Source: Henriciella marina DSM 19595
Lineage (GTDB): Bacteria > Pseudomonadota > Alphaproteobacteria > Caulobacterales > Hyphomonadaceae
Direction: 5' to 3'
Length of the DNA stretch: 64,000 nt
Assembly: GCF_000376805.1 (NCBI RefSeq)
Contig: NZ_AQXT01000002.1
Location: 2,108,001-2,172,000 of the forward strand
The notes below the pieces were generated by a model. The model saw only the letters and a program-made list of their open reading frames with translations, did no database searches and was not told the DNA's origin. Below are positions 8,558 to 16,322 of the stretch, piece by piece (position 1 is the stretch's first letter; every line of letters begins with the position of its first letter). A program made the position numbers and the translations under genes.

Positions 8558-9610
8558 ATGAAACTGAACACACGCATCCTGATGGGCGGCGGAGCAGCGC
8601 TCGCCCTCGCGCTTTCTGCCTGTGGCGGGCCAAGCGACGATGACATAGCCGCAGACCCCGGCGTTGACACCGCAATTGATGTCGAGGGCGCAGATACCGA
8701 GACGGACACCGCGGAGACTGCAGCCCGGCGCACCCGCGAGGATATCATCGCCGAGTATGACGAGGCGCTCGAAGCGGCCCGCGCAACCAGCGGCGATGGA
8801 GCGCCGGCAATGTGGACCCTGTCCGACGAGGATACGACCATCCACCTGTTCGGCACGGTCCACCTGATGCGCCCTGATCTTGAATGGCGCACGGACGCCT
8901 TCAATGAAAAATTCAATGCCGCCGATATCGTCGTGCTCGAGCTCGATATGGAAAGCGAAGAAGGCCAGCAGGCGGTAGCGCGTGATTTCATGTCGCGCGG
9001 CTTCTATGGCGATGGCCGCACGCTTAGCTCGGAACTTAGCGAAAGCGATCTGGAAGCGCTCGAAACAGCGCTTGCCCCGCTCAGCCTGCCGGTTGCCGCG
9101 CTGAACCCGATGGAGCCCTGGATGGCGGCGATAAATCTCTCCGTCCTGCAGCTTCAGAAAGATGGCTTCGACCCGAATACAGGGGTCGAGCAGATCCTGA
9201 TCGCCGATGCCAAGGAAGACGGCAAGTCTTTCGCCTTCCTGGAAACAGCAAGCGACCAGGGCGCGATCTTCGACAATCTACCTGAAGAAACGCAGGAGGC
9301 TTATCTCTATGAGACCTCGCTCATGCTGAACGATACCAGCCGGATGCTGGATCAGGTGGTCGATGAGTGGCGCGACGGCGATGTCGAAGGCCTCGGCACG
9401 CTGGTCGCCAATCCGGACACCGAAGGCGGCGACGGCATCTATGACGCGCTGTTTGTCGAGCGGAACCAGAACTGGGTGCCGCAGATCGAATCCTATCTCG
9501 ATGATGTCGAAGGCACGGTTTTCGTTGCGGTTGGTGCTGGCCATCTTGCCGGGCCCGACAGCGTCATCACCATGCTGCGTGACAAAGGCTATGAGGTCGA
9601 AGGCCCATAG
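8558..9610 (+). CDS. TraB/GumN family lipoprotein
   Basis: The N-terminus is a lipoprotein signal with lipobox LSAC (Cys 22), followed by an acidic, disordered linker (about 23-65). The TraB/GumN domain follows: WTLSDEDTTIHLFGTVH near 88, an ADIVVLELDME segment, and a C-terminal VGAGHLAGPDSV. The GTVH and GAGH histidines are the conserved, possibly metal-binding, positions of this family. The length of 350 residues is ordinary. The biochemical role of bacterial members is poorly known; peptidase-like folds have been proposed. It is the first chromosomal gene beyond the tRNA and is transcribed away from it. Confidence 0.9.
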   Translation: MKLNTRILMGGGAALALALSACGGPSDDDIAADPGVDTAIDVEGADTETDTAETAARRTREDIIAEYDEALEAARATSGDGAPAMWTLSDEDTTIHLFGTVHLMRPDLEWRTDAFNEKFNAADIVVLELDMESEEGQQAVARDFMSRGFYGDGRTLSSELSESDLEALETALAPLSLPVAALNPMEPWMAAINLSVLQLQKDGFDPNTGVEQILIADAKEDGKSFAFLETASDQGAIFDNLPEETQEAYLYETSLMLNDTSRMLDQVVDEWRDGDVEGLGTLVANPDTEGGDGIYDALFVERNQNWVPQIESYLDDVEGTVFVAVGAGHLAGPDSVITMLRDKGYEVEGP

Positions 9611-9631
9611 ACCTCACACTGAATTGGGAGA

Positions 9632-9656
9632 CCTGCCGGATCAGTCCGGCGGGTTT
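9632..9656. terminator. Hairpin between convergent TraB/GumN and YcgN genes
   Basis: A nine-base stem (CCTGCCGGA with TCCGGCGGG, one G-T pair) has the loop TCAG and is followed by TTTCC on the plus strand. It overlaps the stop codon of the minus-strand YcgN gene. It probably ends the plus-strand transcript. Confidence 0.6.
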
Positions 9657-10093
9657 CCATTCCAGTCGATGATCCAGTCGATCTGATCTTCCTCGAAGAC
9701 CGTTTCCTCGCTCACCGTCTGACCCATCACCGAGCGGCCTTCCTCGTGGATGCGCTGGCGGTTGCCGCTAACCAGATGGTGCCAGTCGGCAAGCCCCCTG
9801 CCCTCATGGACACGCCGGTAGGCGCAGCTTTTGGGCATCCATTTCAGCTCTGAAACAGATTTGGGTGTCAGGATTACGCAATCCGGCACCTTGGCCTTGC
9901 GGTTCTCATAATCCGAGCACCGGCAAAGGTCTGCGTCGAGCAGTTTGCAGTGAAGACGGGTGTAGGCAATGTCGCCGCTGTCTTCGTCTTCAAGCTTGAT
10001 GAGGCAGCATTTCGCGCAGCCATCGCAAAGCGACTCCCACTCCTGCGGGGTCATCTCTTCAAGGCTTTTGGTTTCCCAGAACGGCTTGCTCAT
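9641..10093 (-). CDS. YcgN-family cysteine-cluster protein (UPF0260)
   Basis: A small cytoplasmic protein with the conserved cysteine set CDGCAKCC near residue 23, then HCKLLD, CRCSDY and CVILTP, and a CAYR motif near 90. The cysteine spacing matches the YcgN/UPF0260 family, thought to bind zinc or an iron-sulfur cluster, though no reaction is established. At 150 residues it has the usual length. It is 15 bases downstream of two GNAT genes on the same strand and is probably the last gene of the photolyase-GNAT-GNAT-YcgN operon. Confidence 0.92.
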   Translation of the reverse strand: MSKPFWETKSLEEMTPQEWESLCDGCAKCCLIKLEDEDSGDIAYTRLHCKLLDADLCRCSDYENRKAKVPDCVILTPKSVSELKWMPKSCAYRRVHEGRGLADWHHLVSGNRQRIHEEGRSVMGQTVSEETVFEEDQIDWIIDWNGNPPD

Positions 10094-10108
10094 GTGCGCC
10101 TTAATGGA

Positions 10109-10384
10109 TCAGGCGAGCACATCCTTCCAGTCCGGATGCCTGTCGATCTGCGTTCGGGCAAAGCCGCAGACGGGTATGAGCTTGAAGTTCTCCTCGCGCG
10201 CCTTCTCGACCAGCATGCCGACAAGCTTGGTGCCGAGGCCGCGTCCGCCAAGCGCAGACGGCACGCCGACAAAGTCGACACGCATGACGCCGTCACCCTT
10301 CCAGCCATAGCGAATGACGAGTTCGTGGCCATCGACGTCCGTTGTCAGGCGTGAGCCATCATCTTCCAGTGTGAGGTCAGTCAT
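10109..10384 (-). CDS. Small GNAT-fold N-acetyltransferase (YjdJ-like), copy 2
   Basis: A 91-residue minimal GNAT domain with the acetyl-CoA loop GGRGLGTKLV near 50 and a CGFARTQIDRHPDWKDVL tail typical of the YjdJ-type group. These small enzymes lack the N-terminal half of classical GNAT proteins and their substrates are unknown. I chose the ATG at 10384 because it makes an ATGA overlap with the stop of the upstream paralog; an in-frame start six codons earlier is less likely. It shares a colinear pattern with copy 1 (CPFAKAQFDKHPEWKDVL), so the pair is a tandem duplication. Confidence 0.88.
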   Translation of the reverse strand: MTDLTLEDDGSRLTTDVDGHELVIRYGWKGDGVMRVDFVGVPSALGGRGLGTKLVGMLVEKAREENFKLIPVCGFARTQIDRHPDWKDVLA

Positions 10385-10668
10385 CGAAGCACATCCTTCC
10401 ATTCGGGGTGTTTGTCGAATTGCGCTTTTGCGAACGGACAGAGGGGCATGATCTTGAGGCCTCGATCGCGCGCCAAGGCGATGCCAGCTTCGACCAGTTG
10501 GAGCCCTACGCCCTGTCCGCCCAAGGCTTCGGGAACATCTGTATGGTCGATGATTATGACCGAGGTCCCGGCCTTCGAATAGGTCATTTCGGCCTCATGG
10601 CCTTCGACCATCACATAAAATCGTCCGCCGCTATCACCTTCGGAGTGCCTGATATTGAGATCAGCCAT
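10381..10668 (-). CDS. Small GNAT-fold N-acetyltransferase (YjdJ-like), copy 1
   Basis: A 95-residue minimal GNAT domain: a beta-rich N-terminus, the acetyl-CoA loop GGQGVGLQLVEAG near 52, then the conserved tail CPFAKAQFDKHPEW. It overlaps the end of the photolyase-like gene upstream by eight bases and the second GNAT gene downstream by four, so all are probably co-translated. The substrate is unknown. The link to the photolyase-like gene is contextual only. Confidence 0.88.
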   Translation of the reverse strand: MADLNIRHSEGDSGGRFYVMVEGHEAEMTYSKAGTSVIIIDHTDVPEALGGQGVGLQLVEAGIALARDRGLKIMPLCPFAKAQFDKHPEWKDVLR

Positions 10669-11905
10669 CGGTTTTCAGTCCTTCCGCAAGCCCTAAAGTG
10701 CCAAGAACAGATGGGATCTGTTTGCGCAGCTTGAAGTAGCCCTTCCTGGTATGCGGCCAGAACGCGTCGTCCCAATCCCGTCTTATTTCGTGAATGATGA
10801 AACCTTCACTGCGAAGCTTGCGCAAGAGGGGCGCCATGCGGTCACGCGCCCAGCCCGTTGGGATAAAAGGCACGACAATGTCTTTGACCTGAAGCCGACC
10901 CACCCAGTCAAAGAGCGCCGTCTCAGGGTCTGTCTGCTTTGAGAGATTGGTTTCTGGAACGCCGAAATGCAGGGCTGCCCGCGACAGGCCGTCCGCCAGC
11001 GCGCCAGCGGTGAATTCGCGCGCGGCCTGGGAAACATCATCGGCGCAGCGCGAGGACGCGCTCTCCATCCCGGCGACAGCCTCGACATCCAGATGCTCGT
11101 CCAGCCAGGTCTCGATCGAGAGATCATCCTCCGTCAGCAGCAGGGCAAATGGCTTTTGAGGCAGCGGGTCGGCAGCCGTAATGGTTTCCGGCGGCGGGTT
11201 TCCAGTCCCGTCTATGTCTCGCGGCCGATCTGCTAGATTGCGCGGTGAAAAGCGGCCATCACTACAGGTCTCGATCGCTTCTCGTTTGGCAAGATAGGGC
11301 TTGCCAGCTGTGTGAAGCCCGGCAACCCAGCGCCAGGACAGCGTATTGGAGGCGGGGTCTCCGTCGAGGAGATGACGCAGGAAAAAGTCTGCGCCGAGCG
11401 CCCAGGGCAGCTTCAGCGTGAAGAGCCAGATGGATGCAAATGACATCCGGGCGTGATTGTGAAGATAGCCTGTTTCGGCGAGTTCGCGGGCCCAGTGATC
11501 GAAGCCGTCGATGCCGGTCCGGCCTGCAGTCGCCGTCTCGTAGTCCGCGCGAAGGCTTGCGTCTTTCTCAAGCAATGCGGCCTGGCTGGTGCGGGCGTCG
11601 ACATAATCGCGCCAGACCAGCGGGCGGTGCTCAAGCCAGCCCTTGAAATAGGTGCGCCAGCAGATTTCCTGGATGAACTTGAAGGCCTGCTCGGCGCCAT
11701 GAACGATTAGCGCAGCGGAGACCGCTTCTTCTTCAGAGAGAAGCCGATGGCGGATAAAGGGAGAGAGTTGTGAGACATTGGCACGGCCCTCGATCCCGGG
11801 GTCGACATTGCGCCGCCCGGCATAGTGTGCGCCCATCCGGGGCACAAATTCGTTCAGCCTTTCAAGCGCTTGCGCCCGGGTCGGTCCAACATGATGTGGT
11901 ATCAT
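10661..11905 (-). CDS. Photolyase/cryptochrome-like FAD-binding protein with rearranged domains
   Basis: Residues about 55-250 match the helical FAD-binding half of DNA photolyases: ANVSQLSPFIRHRLLS, a CWRTYF helix, ELAETGYLHNHARMSFAS, then DGDPASNTLSWRWVAG. In ordinary photolyases a Rossmann-like antenna domain precedes this half. Here only about 50 residues precede it. The C-terminal part (about 270-414) instead carries an alpha/beta-looking segment (VKDIVVPFIPTGWARD, then LRSEGFIIHEIRRDWD). This suggests the antenna-type domain sits at the C-terminus, as in a circular permutation; that reading is inference. It may repair DNA or sense light. It is the first gene of an operon with two GNAT genes and ycgN. 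Confidence 0.85.
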   Translation of the reverse strand: MIPHHVGPTRAQALERLNEFVPRMGAHYAGRRNVDPGIEGRANVSQLSPFIRHRLLSEEEAVSAALIVHGAEQAFKFIQEICWRTYFKGWLEHRPLVWRDYVDARTSQAALLEKDASLRADYETATAGRTGIDGFDHWARELAETGYLHNHARMSFASIWLFTLKLPWALGADFFLRHLLDGDPASNTLSWRWVAGLHTAGKPYLAKREAIETCSDGRFSPRNLADRPRDIDGTGNPPPETITAADPLPQKPFALLLTEDDLSIETWLDEHLDVEAVAGMESASSRCADDVSQAAREFTAGALADGLSRAALHFGVPETNLSKQTDPETALFDWVGRLQVKDIVVPFIPTGWARDRMAPLLRKLRSEGFIIHEIRRDWDDAFWPHTRKGYFKLRKQIPSVLGTLGLAEGLKTDG

Positions 11906-11956
11906 GACAAATGAACTAGACCCGGGCGCATAGCTGCCAAGCGTGATTGAACGCGC

Positions 11957-12145
11957 TTAGTTTTTCTTTTTCTCATCGTCTTTCAACGCGTCTTTCGCGT
12001 CTCCGACGACTTCCTGGCCTTTGCCTTCGACCTGTTTGGCCTTGCCTTCAGCTTCCAGTTCCCGGTTGTCAGTGGCGACGCCAGCGACTTCCTTTACTTT
12101 GCCTTCGGCCTGCTTGCCTTTGCCTTCTGCATGATCTTTTCCCAT
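11957..12145 (-). CDS. CsbD-family stress-response protein
   Basis: A 62-residue, highly charged protein with repeated GK(A/G)KQ(A/V)EGK elements and no hydrophobic core. This is the CsbD pattern: small hydrophilic proteins induced by general stress, with molecular role unknown. The ATG at 12145 follows AAAGGA at eight bases. It is divergent from mnmC across about 100 bases. Confidence 0.92.
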   Translation of the reverse strand: MGKDHAEGKGKQAEGKVKEVAGVATDNRELEAEGKAKQVEGKGQEVVGDAKDALKDDEKKKN

Positions 12146-12249
12146 TGGAAATTCCTTTCTGTTATTTCCCAGTCCTGCTGAATCAACCGTGCAACCAGCG
12201 CCGTCGTTCCGGGGCGGACAAAATTTAATCCTGTGCTAAATGCACCCGG

Positions 12250-14079
12250 ATGAGCCGTCTGCCCCCTCGCCCGGATCTGGAATGGTCGACCGACGGCACG
12301 CCTGAAGATCGGCGGATGGGTGACATCTATTTCTCCCGTCAGAGTGGGCTTGAGGAGGCGCGATCTGTCTTCCTGAAGGGCTGTGGCCTGCCTGACCGCT
12401 GGGCGGGGAAAAACGCCTTCACGATTGGTGAGCTGGGCTTCGGGACAGGCCTCAATTTCCTCGCTGCGTGGCAGCTCTGGCGCCAGACCCGTCCCACAGC
12501 CAAGGCGTGGCTGCACTTCGTTTCCTTTGAAGGATTTCCCCTTGACCGAGGCGACGCAGAGCGCGCGCTTTCCGCCTGGCCGGAGCTGGAAGCGCTTTCA
12601 GGGAAACTCTTAAAGCAGTGGCCGGAGCGAGCGCTCGGCGTGCAGCGTCTGGTCCGGCCGGGCGATGGAGTAACGCTGACGCTTCATACCGGGGACATTC
12701 ACGAGACCTTGCCGGCATCGCGGTTCCTGGCTGATGCCTGGTTCCTCGATGGATTTTCCCCCGCAAAGAATCCGCAAATGTGGGACAAATCGCTCTGGCC
12801 GATGGTGTACCAGCGGTGCATGGGCGGTGTTTGTCTCGGTACTTTTACGGTCGCCGGTTTCGTCAGACGTGGCCTCACCGAGGCAGGCTTCGACGTCGCC
12901 AAGGCGCCAGGGTTCGGGCGCAAGCGTGAACGGCTTGAGGTTCGCCTGAACGAGCCACCGGAGCGCGGCCCGGATACGCACGGCCTCCGATCTCCTGAAA
13001 ACCGACCGGACAAGGTTCGCATCATTGGCGCGGGGATCGCTGGCGCGACGCTGGCGCGGACGTTTCTGGACCGGGGGCTGGACGTTGAGGTGGTCGATGC
13101 AGCGACCGGCCCGGCGCAGGCGGCGAGCGGCAACCCGCTGGCGCTGGTGATGCCGCGGCTTGATGCTGGCGACACGGTTCAGGCGCGGCTGCTGATCGAT
13201 GCCTATCTTCGCGCGCGGCAATTTTATGCGGGCCGGTCCGGCGTCACCGAGACCGACGTGCTTCAGCGGCCAAAGGATGCGCGCGAGGCCGAGCGGATCG
13301 CCAAGGTTCTGGCGGACCCGCCGCTGGGTCTGGAGAACCTGGAAGCCGCCGCGACCGGACAGCTGCACAAGCGCGCGCTGATCCTGGAGCCGAGGGTCCT
13401 GATCGAAAGCCTGCTTGAGGGGGCGAGCGTGATCTATGGCGAGCGCTCGGATCTGTCCGCTCTCGACCCGTCCGTGCCGACCATTCTGGCATCAGGGCAA
13501 GGCGCGCAGAACTTGCTGCCCTGGCTTGGGCTGACGGGCCGCCTTGGTCAGGTGGAGATGGCCGAGGTGAACGTGGCTGCGCCGCCATCGGCGATTGCCA
13601 GCGGGCACTATGCCCTGGCGCTTGGGCAAACCCGCCTCTGGGGCGCGACATTCGAGTCCTGGGATGGGGCGCCACCTGAGGCGACAGAGAAAGCGCGCGC
13701 GCAGAACATGGCCGCGCTTGAAACGCTCGATCCCTATTGGCGACAGGCCGCGAAGTCAGCGCCCGTCACAAGCAGGGCCGGTGCGCGCGCAACAACGCCA
13801 GACCGCCTGCCGCTGATCGGGGCGGTGCCGGACGAGGCAGCCGCGAGAGAGATTTTCGATGGGGTTCGACATGGTCAGACCATCGAGGCGGATGCGCCGC
13901 TGGTCGATGGCCTGTTCCTTTCAGGTGGGTTCGGATCGCGAGGATTTACCTGGGCGCCCTGGGCGGGCGAGATCCTTGCGGCGCAGATCCTGTCGGAGCC
14001 CGCCCCGGCGACCGTCTCCGCGCTGGAGGCGGTATCGCCGATGCGGCTTATCCTGCGGGCGCTGAAGCGCGGCGGTTGA
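12250..14079 (+). CDS. mnmC: Bifunctional tRNA wobble-uridine modification enzyme MnmC
   Basis: MnmC completes mnm5(s2)U at tRNA position 34. The C-terminal FAD oxidoreductase removes the carboxymethyl group and the N-terminal methyltransferase then adds a methyl group. The methyltransferase half (residues 1-240) has ELGFGTGLNFLAAW near 58, and DAWFLDGFSPAKNPQMW near 160. The FAD half (about 255-600) opens with IIGAGIAGATLA and continues with AASGNPLALVMPR. It ends with a conserved SGGFGSRGFTWAPWAG. The length of 609 residues suits the fused enzyme, and both active regions look complete. Confidence 0.96.
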   Translation: MSRLPPRPDLEWSTDGTPEDRRMGDIYFSRQSGLEEARSVFLKGCGLPDRWAGKNAFTIGELGFGTGLNFLAAWQLWRQTRPTAKAWLHFVSFEGFPLDRGDAERALSAWPELEALSGKLLKQWPERALGVQRLVRPGDGVTLTLHTGDIHETLPASRFLADAWFLDGFSPAKNPQMWDKSLWPMVYQRCMGGVCLGTFTVAGFVRRGLTEAGFDVAKAPGFGRKRERLEVRLNEPPERGPDTHGLRSPENRPDKVRIIGAGIAGATLARTFLDRGLDVEVVDAATGPAQAASGNPLALVMPRLDAGDTVQARLLIDAYLRARQFYAGRSGVTETDVLQRPKDAREAERIAKVLADPPLGLENLEAAATGQLHKRALILEPRVLIESLLEGASVIYGERSDLSALDPSVPTILASGQGAQNLLPWLGLTGRLGQVEMAEVNVAAPPSAIASGHYALALGQTRLWGATFESWDGAPPEATEKARAQNMAALETLDPYWRQAAKSAPVTSRAGARATTPDRLPLIGAVPDEAAAREIFDGVRHGQTIEADAPLVDGLFLSGGFGSRGFTWAPWAGEILAAQILSEPAPATVSALEAVSPMRLILRALKRGG

Positions 14080-14088
14080 GCCTTGGCT

Positions 14089-14268
14089 CTATTGAGCCGC
14101 GGCGAAGATCAACTGCAGGCCGCGTTCGGCAGAAGCTTCAAGCGTCAGCTGGACGCCGCCGGCTTCTATGTGCAGACCACCGGCCATGCTGGCGGCTGCG
14201 GCAGACACCAGAAGGATCACTGCGCTGGAAAAGGCGATCCATCCGCTGGTCTGTAGGTTGCGTGTCAT
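14089..14268 (-). CDS. Small single-span membrane protein at the end of the psp operon (59 residues)
   Basis: Starting at the ATG at 14268, preceded by GGGGG at nine bases, the product has one transmembrane segment (GWIAFSSAVILLVSAAAASM, about residues 9-28) and a short hydrophobic tail. The same frame can be read from an upstream ATG at 14355 (88 residues), but the extra sequence is proline-rich and has no clear ribosome-binding site. I recognise no family. Its place behind pspC suggests co-transcription with the phage-shock genes. Confidence 0.6.
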   Translation of the reverse strand: MTRNLQTSGWIAFSSAVILLVSAAAASMAGGLHIEAGGVQLTLEASAERGLQLIFAAAQ

Positions 14269-14357
14269 TGGTATAGCCCCCGTGGCTTGGTTTGGTTGGG
14301 TTGCCGGCTCTTCCCATTCGTGCCGGACGGGCAGGAAGAGGAGTTGAGCCGACATGG

Positions 14358-14816
14358 TTAGTTCTTCTCAAGGTTGCGGAATTCGCGGCGCAGGCGCCAT
14401 TCATCCGAGGTGACACTGGCTTCGAGATTCTGAAGCCGGTCTTCCAGGTCCATGAAGGAGTACTTCAGGCCCGAATAGGTGGTCTTCGGACGGTCTGAGA
14501 CCCCGCGCCAGAAGGCTTCTTCCTCAGGTGGCAGGTGCCCAAGCGACTTTTGCGCCTTTGGTACGATCATCCACATCAGGATGTAGCCAATGAGGATCAG
14601 CGGGCCCGCGAGGAAGAAGAAGGCGGCGATCGTTATCAGCCGGACCACGAGCGGGTCCCAGCCGTAGCGTTCACCTATCCCGCCGCAGACACCAGCCAGA
14701 ACGCGTTCGTTCCGGGAGCGGCGCAGCCGCTTTGGGTTCGGAGAGCGGAACATGTCATCTTCATAGCGCTCCTGGCGCTCATGATTGCGTGAATGTCTCG
14801 AGTGCGGATGGGTCAT
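14358..14816 (-). CDS. pspC: Phage-shock protein PspC
   Basis: PspC is an inner-membrane partner of PspB that senses envelope stress and recruits PspA. The PspC domain has RVLAGVCGGIGERYGWDPLVVR (about residues 38-59), followed by two closely packed hydrophobic stretches (about 60-85). A C-terminal amphipathic segment (DLEDRLQNLEASVTSDEW) probably forms a coiled coil. At 152 residues it is of normal size. It lies 12 bases after pspB. The N-terminus is His/Arg-rich; an internal ATG (residue 22, MFRSPNPK) is an alternative start. Confidence 0.95.
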   Translation of the reverse strand: MTHPHSRHSRNHERQERYEDDMFRSPNPKRLRRSRNERVLAGVCGGIGERYGWDPLVVRLITIAAFFFLAGPLILIGYILMWMIVPKAQKSLGHLPPEEEAFWRGVSDRPKTTYSGLKYSFMDLEDRLQNLEASVTSDEWRLRREFRNLEKN

Positions 14817-14828
14817 TTCAAGTCTGTC

Positions 14829-15086
14829 CTATTGGTCCAGGGAAGAGCGCGGCCGGCGCGTAACCGGCGCGGCATCTTCCGGGTGGGTTTCAACGAGCTT
14901 TTCGAGGGTCTCGATGCGGCGCTCCATTCGTTTGGCGGAGCGCCAGAGATCTTCGAGCATGCGCTCATCGTCGGGCTCCAGGGTCTTCTGTTTCCGCCAG
15001 AGCGTGATGTAGTGAAACACCATGCCCGGGAAGACGACGAAGAGAGAGATGATCGCGACGAGCGGGATGAGATATTCGGGATCCAT
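14829..15086 (-). CDS. pspB: Phage-shock protein PspB
   Basis: PspB is a small inner-membrane protein that works with PspC in signalling envelope damage to PspA/PspF. It has one N-terminal transmembrane helix (about residues 5-25) and then LWRKQKTLEPDDERMLEDLW, a cytoplasmic leucine-zipper-like helix typical of PspB. The length of 85 residues is slightly longer than in enterobacteria. The ATG at 15086 follows AAAGGA, and the upstream 34-residue gene stops just three bases before it. Confidence 0.95.
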   Translation of the reverse strand: MDPEYLIPLVAIISLFVVFPGMVFHYITLWRKQKTLEPDDERMLEDLWRSAKRMERRIETLEKLVETHPEDAAPVTRRPRSSLDQ

Positions 15087-15088
15087 GA

Positions 15089-15193
15089 CTATCCTTTCTG
15101 GGCACCGTCCCGATCATCCATGGACTGGATGACAAGGCCGGGCACGATGATGATCGTGAGGATAATGGCGAGAACTGTGAGAGACGTCAGCAT
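15089..15193 (-). CDS. 34-residue membrane peptide between pspA and pspB
   Basis: An ATG at 15193 directly abuts the pspA stop codon and has GAGGG seven bases upstream. The product is one hydrophobic helix (MLTSLTVLAIILTIIIVPGL) and a short charged tail (DDRDGAQKG). It ends three bases before the pspB start. The exact fit between its neighbours, the ribosome-binding site and the helix-plus-charged-tail pattern support a real small gene. It could be an added sensor or adaptor in the Psp complex; that is inference. Confidence 0.6.
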   Translation of the reverse strand: MLTSLTVLAIILTIIIVPGLVIQSMDDRDGAQKG

Positions 15194-15916
15194 TTATTGA
15201 CCCTCACCTTGGCTGGCACCCTGGCTCGACTGCGTGGAAGCGCTGGACGGTTGGCTCGTGGACTGGCCACGTGACTTCTTCAGCGCTTCAAGCTCTTTCT
15301 CGACAGCTTCGTCACGCTCAAGCGCAGCGAATTCGTCTTCCAGGCTCGGCTCACGGCCCTGAATGGTGTCGGCATATGCCTCCATCTCATCGACCTTGCG
15401 CTCGACATTCGCATAGCGGGCCAGCGCATCGTCGACACGGCCGTCATAGGTCTGCGAGCGCATGCGGATGCGTTGCTCTGCAGCTTCGCGGCGCATCATC
15501 AGGGCGCGATGCTTGGCTTTCGCCTCATCGAGCTTTGCCTGAAGCTTGCCGAGATCCGACTGGTGCTTTTCGAACGCGTCTTCAGCAGCCTGCATGGCGC
15601 TTTGACGGCGGTCGATTTCGCCATTGGCTTTCTGCTTTGCGCTGAGTGCGCCGCGGGCAAGATCTTCACGGCCCTTGTCGATTGCGACGCCAGCCTTGTT
15701 GGCCCAGTCGTCACGCACGCGGGTATAGTGATGAATCTCGCGTTCCATCTCTTTCTTGTCGGCCATGGCGCGGGCGGCCGCAGTGCGGACTTCAACCAGC
15801 GTGTCTTCCATTTCCTGAATGATGAGACGTGCGATCTTCTCAGGGTTTTCTGCACTGTCCAGCATCGCATTGATGTTGGAATTGATGATGTCGCCGAGGC
15901 GGGAAAAAAGTCCCAT
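15194..15916 (-). CDS. pspA: Phage-shock protein PspA
   Basis: PspA is a coiled-coil ESCRT-III-like protein that polymerises on damaged inner membrane to maintain the proton gradient. In the cytoplasm it binds and inhibits PspF. The N-terminus has the amphipathic helix MGLFSRLGDIINSNINAML and the ENPEKIARLIIQEMEDTL core, followed by long charged heptad regions to about residue 210. The Ser/Gln-rich tail (about 215-240) is low-complexity. At 240 residues it is normal. It is the main product of the sigma-54-type promoter upstream. Confidence 0.97.
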   Translation of the reverse strand: MGLFSRLGDIINSNINAMLDSAENPEKIARLIIQEMEDTLVEVRTAAARAMADKKEMEREIHHYTRVRDDWANKAGVAIDKGREDLARGALSAKQKANGEIDRRQSAMQAAEDAFEKHQSDLGKLQAKLDEAKAKHRALMMRREAAEQRIRMRSQTYDGRVDDALARYANVERKVDEMEAYADTIQGREPSLEDEFAALERDEAVEKELEALKKSRGQSTSQPSSASTQSSQGASQGEGQ

Positions 15917-15979
15917 GGTTATTTATCCTTTCAAACTCGGTAGATCGTCTGGGAGGAGACGAGTGCTTTTTACGGGTGG

Positions 15980-16120
15980 CTAGAAGAACAGGCCGCCAAG
16001 GAAGACGCCTGCAGCAAAGAACATCCAGCATTCGGCTGGGCGGCTTGCGAGCCAGCGGCCGAAGCGGCTACCTTCTTCGCGGCCTTGCCGATAACGGGTC
16101 TCATAAGTGCGGTCGTTCAT
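15980..16120 (-). CDS. 46-residue membrane peptide at the head of the psp operon
   Basis: A 46-codon frame from ATG at 16120, with AAAGGA nine bases upstream. The N-terminal half is charged (MNDRTYETRYRQGREEGSRF) and the C-terminal half is a single hydrophobic helix (CWMFFAAGVFLGGLFF). It lies between the sigma-54-type promoter and pspA, so it would be the first product of the stress-induced transcript. I recognise no family. Confidence 0.55.
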   Translation of the reverse strand: MNDRTYETRYRQGREEGSRFGRWLASRPAECWMFFAAGVFLGGLFF

Positions 16121-16172
16121 TCTTCTGGTCCTTTTCTTTGACGACGCCCGTCGCCTGACTTGCCATACTCAT

Positions 16173-16188
16173 TTCAAGACCCGTGCCA
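16173..16188 (-). promoter_or_regulatory. Sigma-54 (-24/-12) promoter of the psp operon
   Basis: The minus strand reads TGGCACGGGTCTTGAA. This matches the sigma-54 consensus TGGCACG-N4-TTGC apart from A in place of the -12 C. It lies between the divergent pspF activator and the psp operon, about 40 bases ahead of the 46-residue gene after allowing for the start site. The AT-rich region 16200-16320 would hold the PspF upstream activating sites. Confidence 0.85.
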
Positions 16189-16322
16189 GTTTTTTGGTAA
16201 CCACTTAGTGCGTTGATTTTATACCGTTTATTTACGGACCGACTTCTCCATACAATTAGTTATTGGCGAATATTACTAAATTTATTAGTTGTTTTGACTG
16301 AGCGTTTAGCTATTTTAACCGA

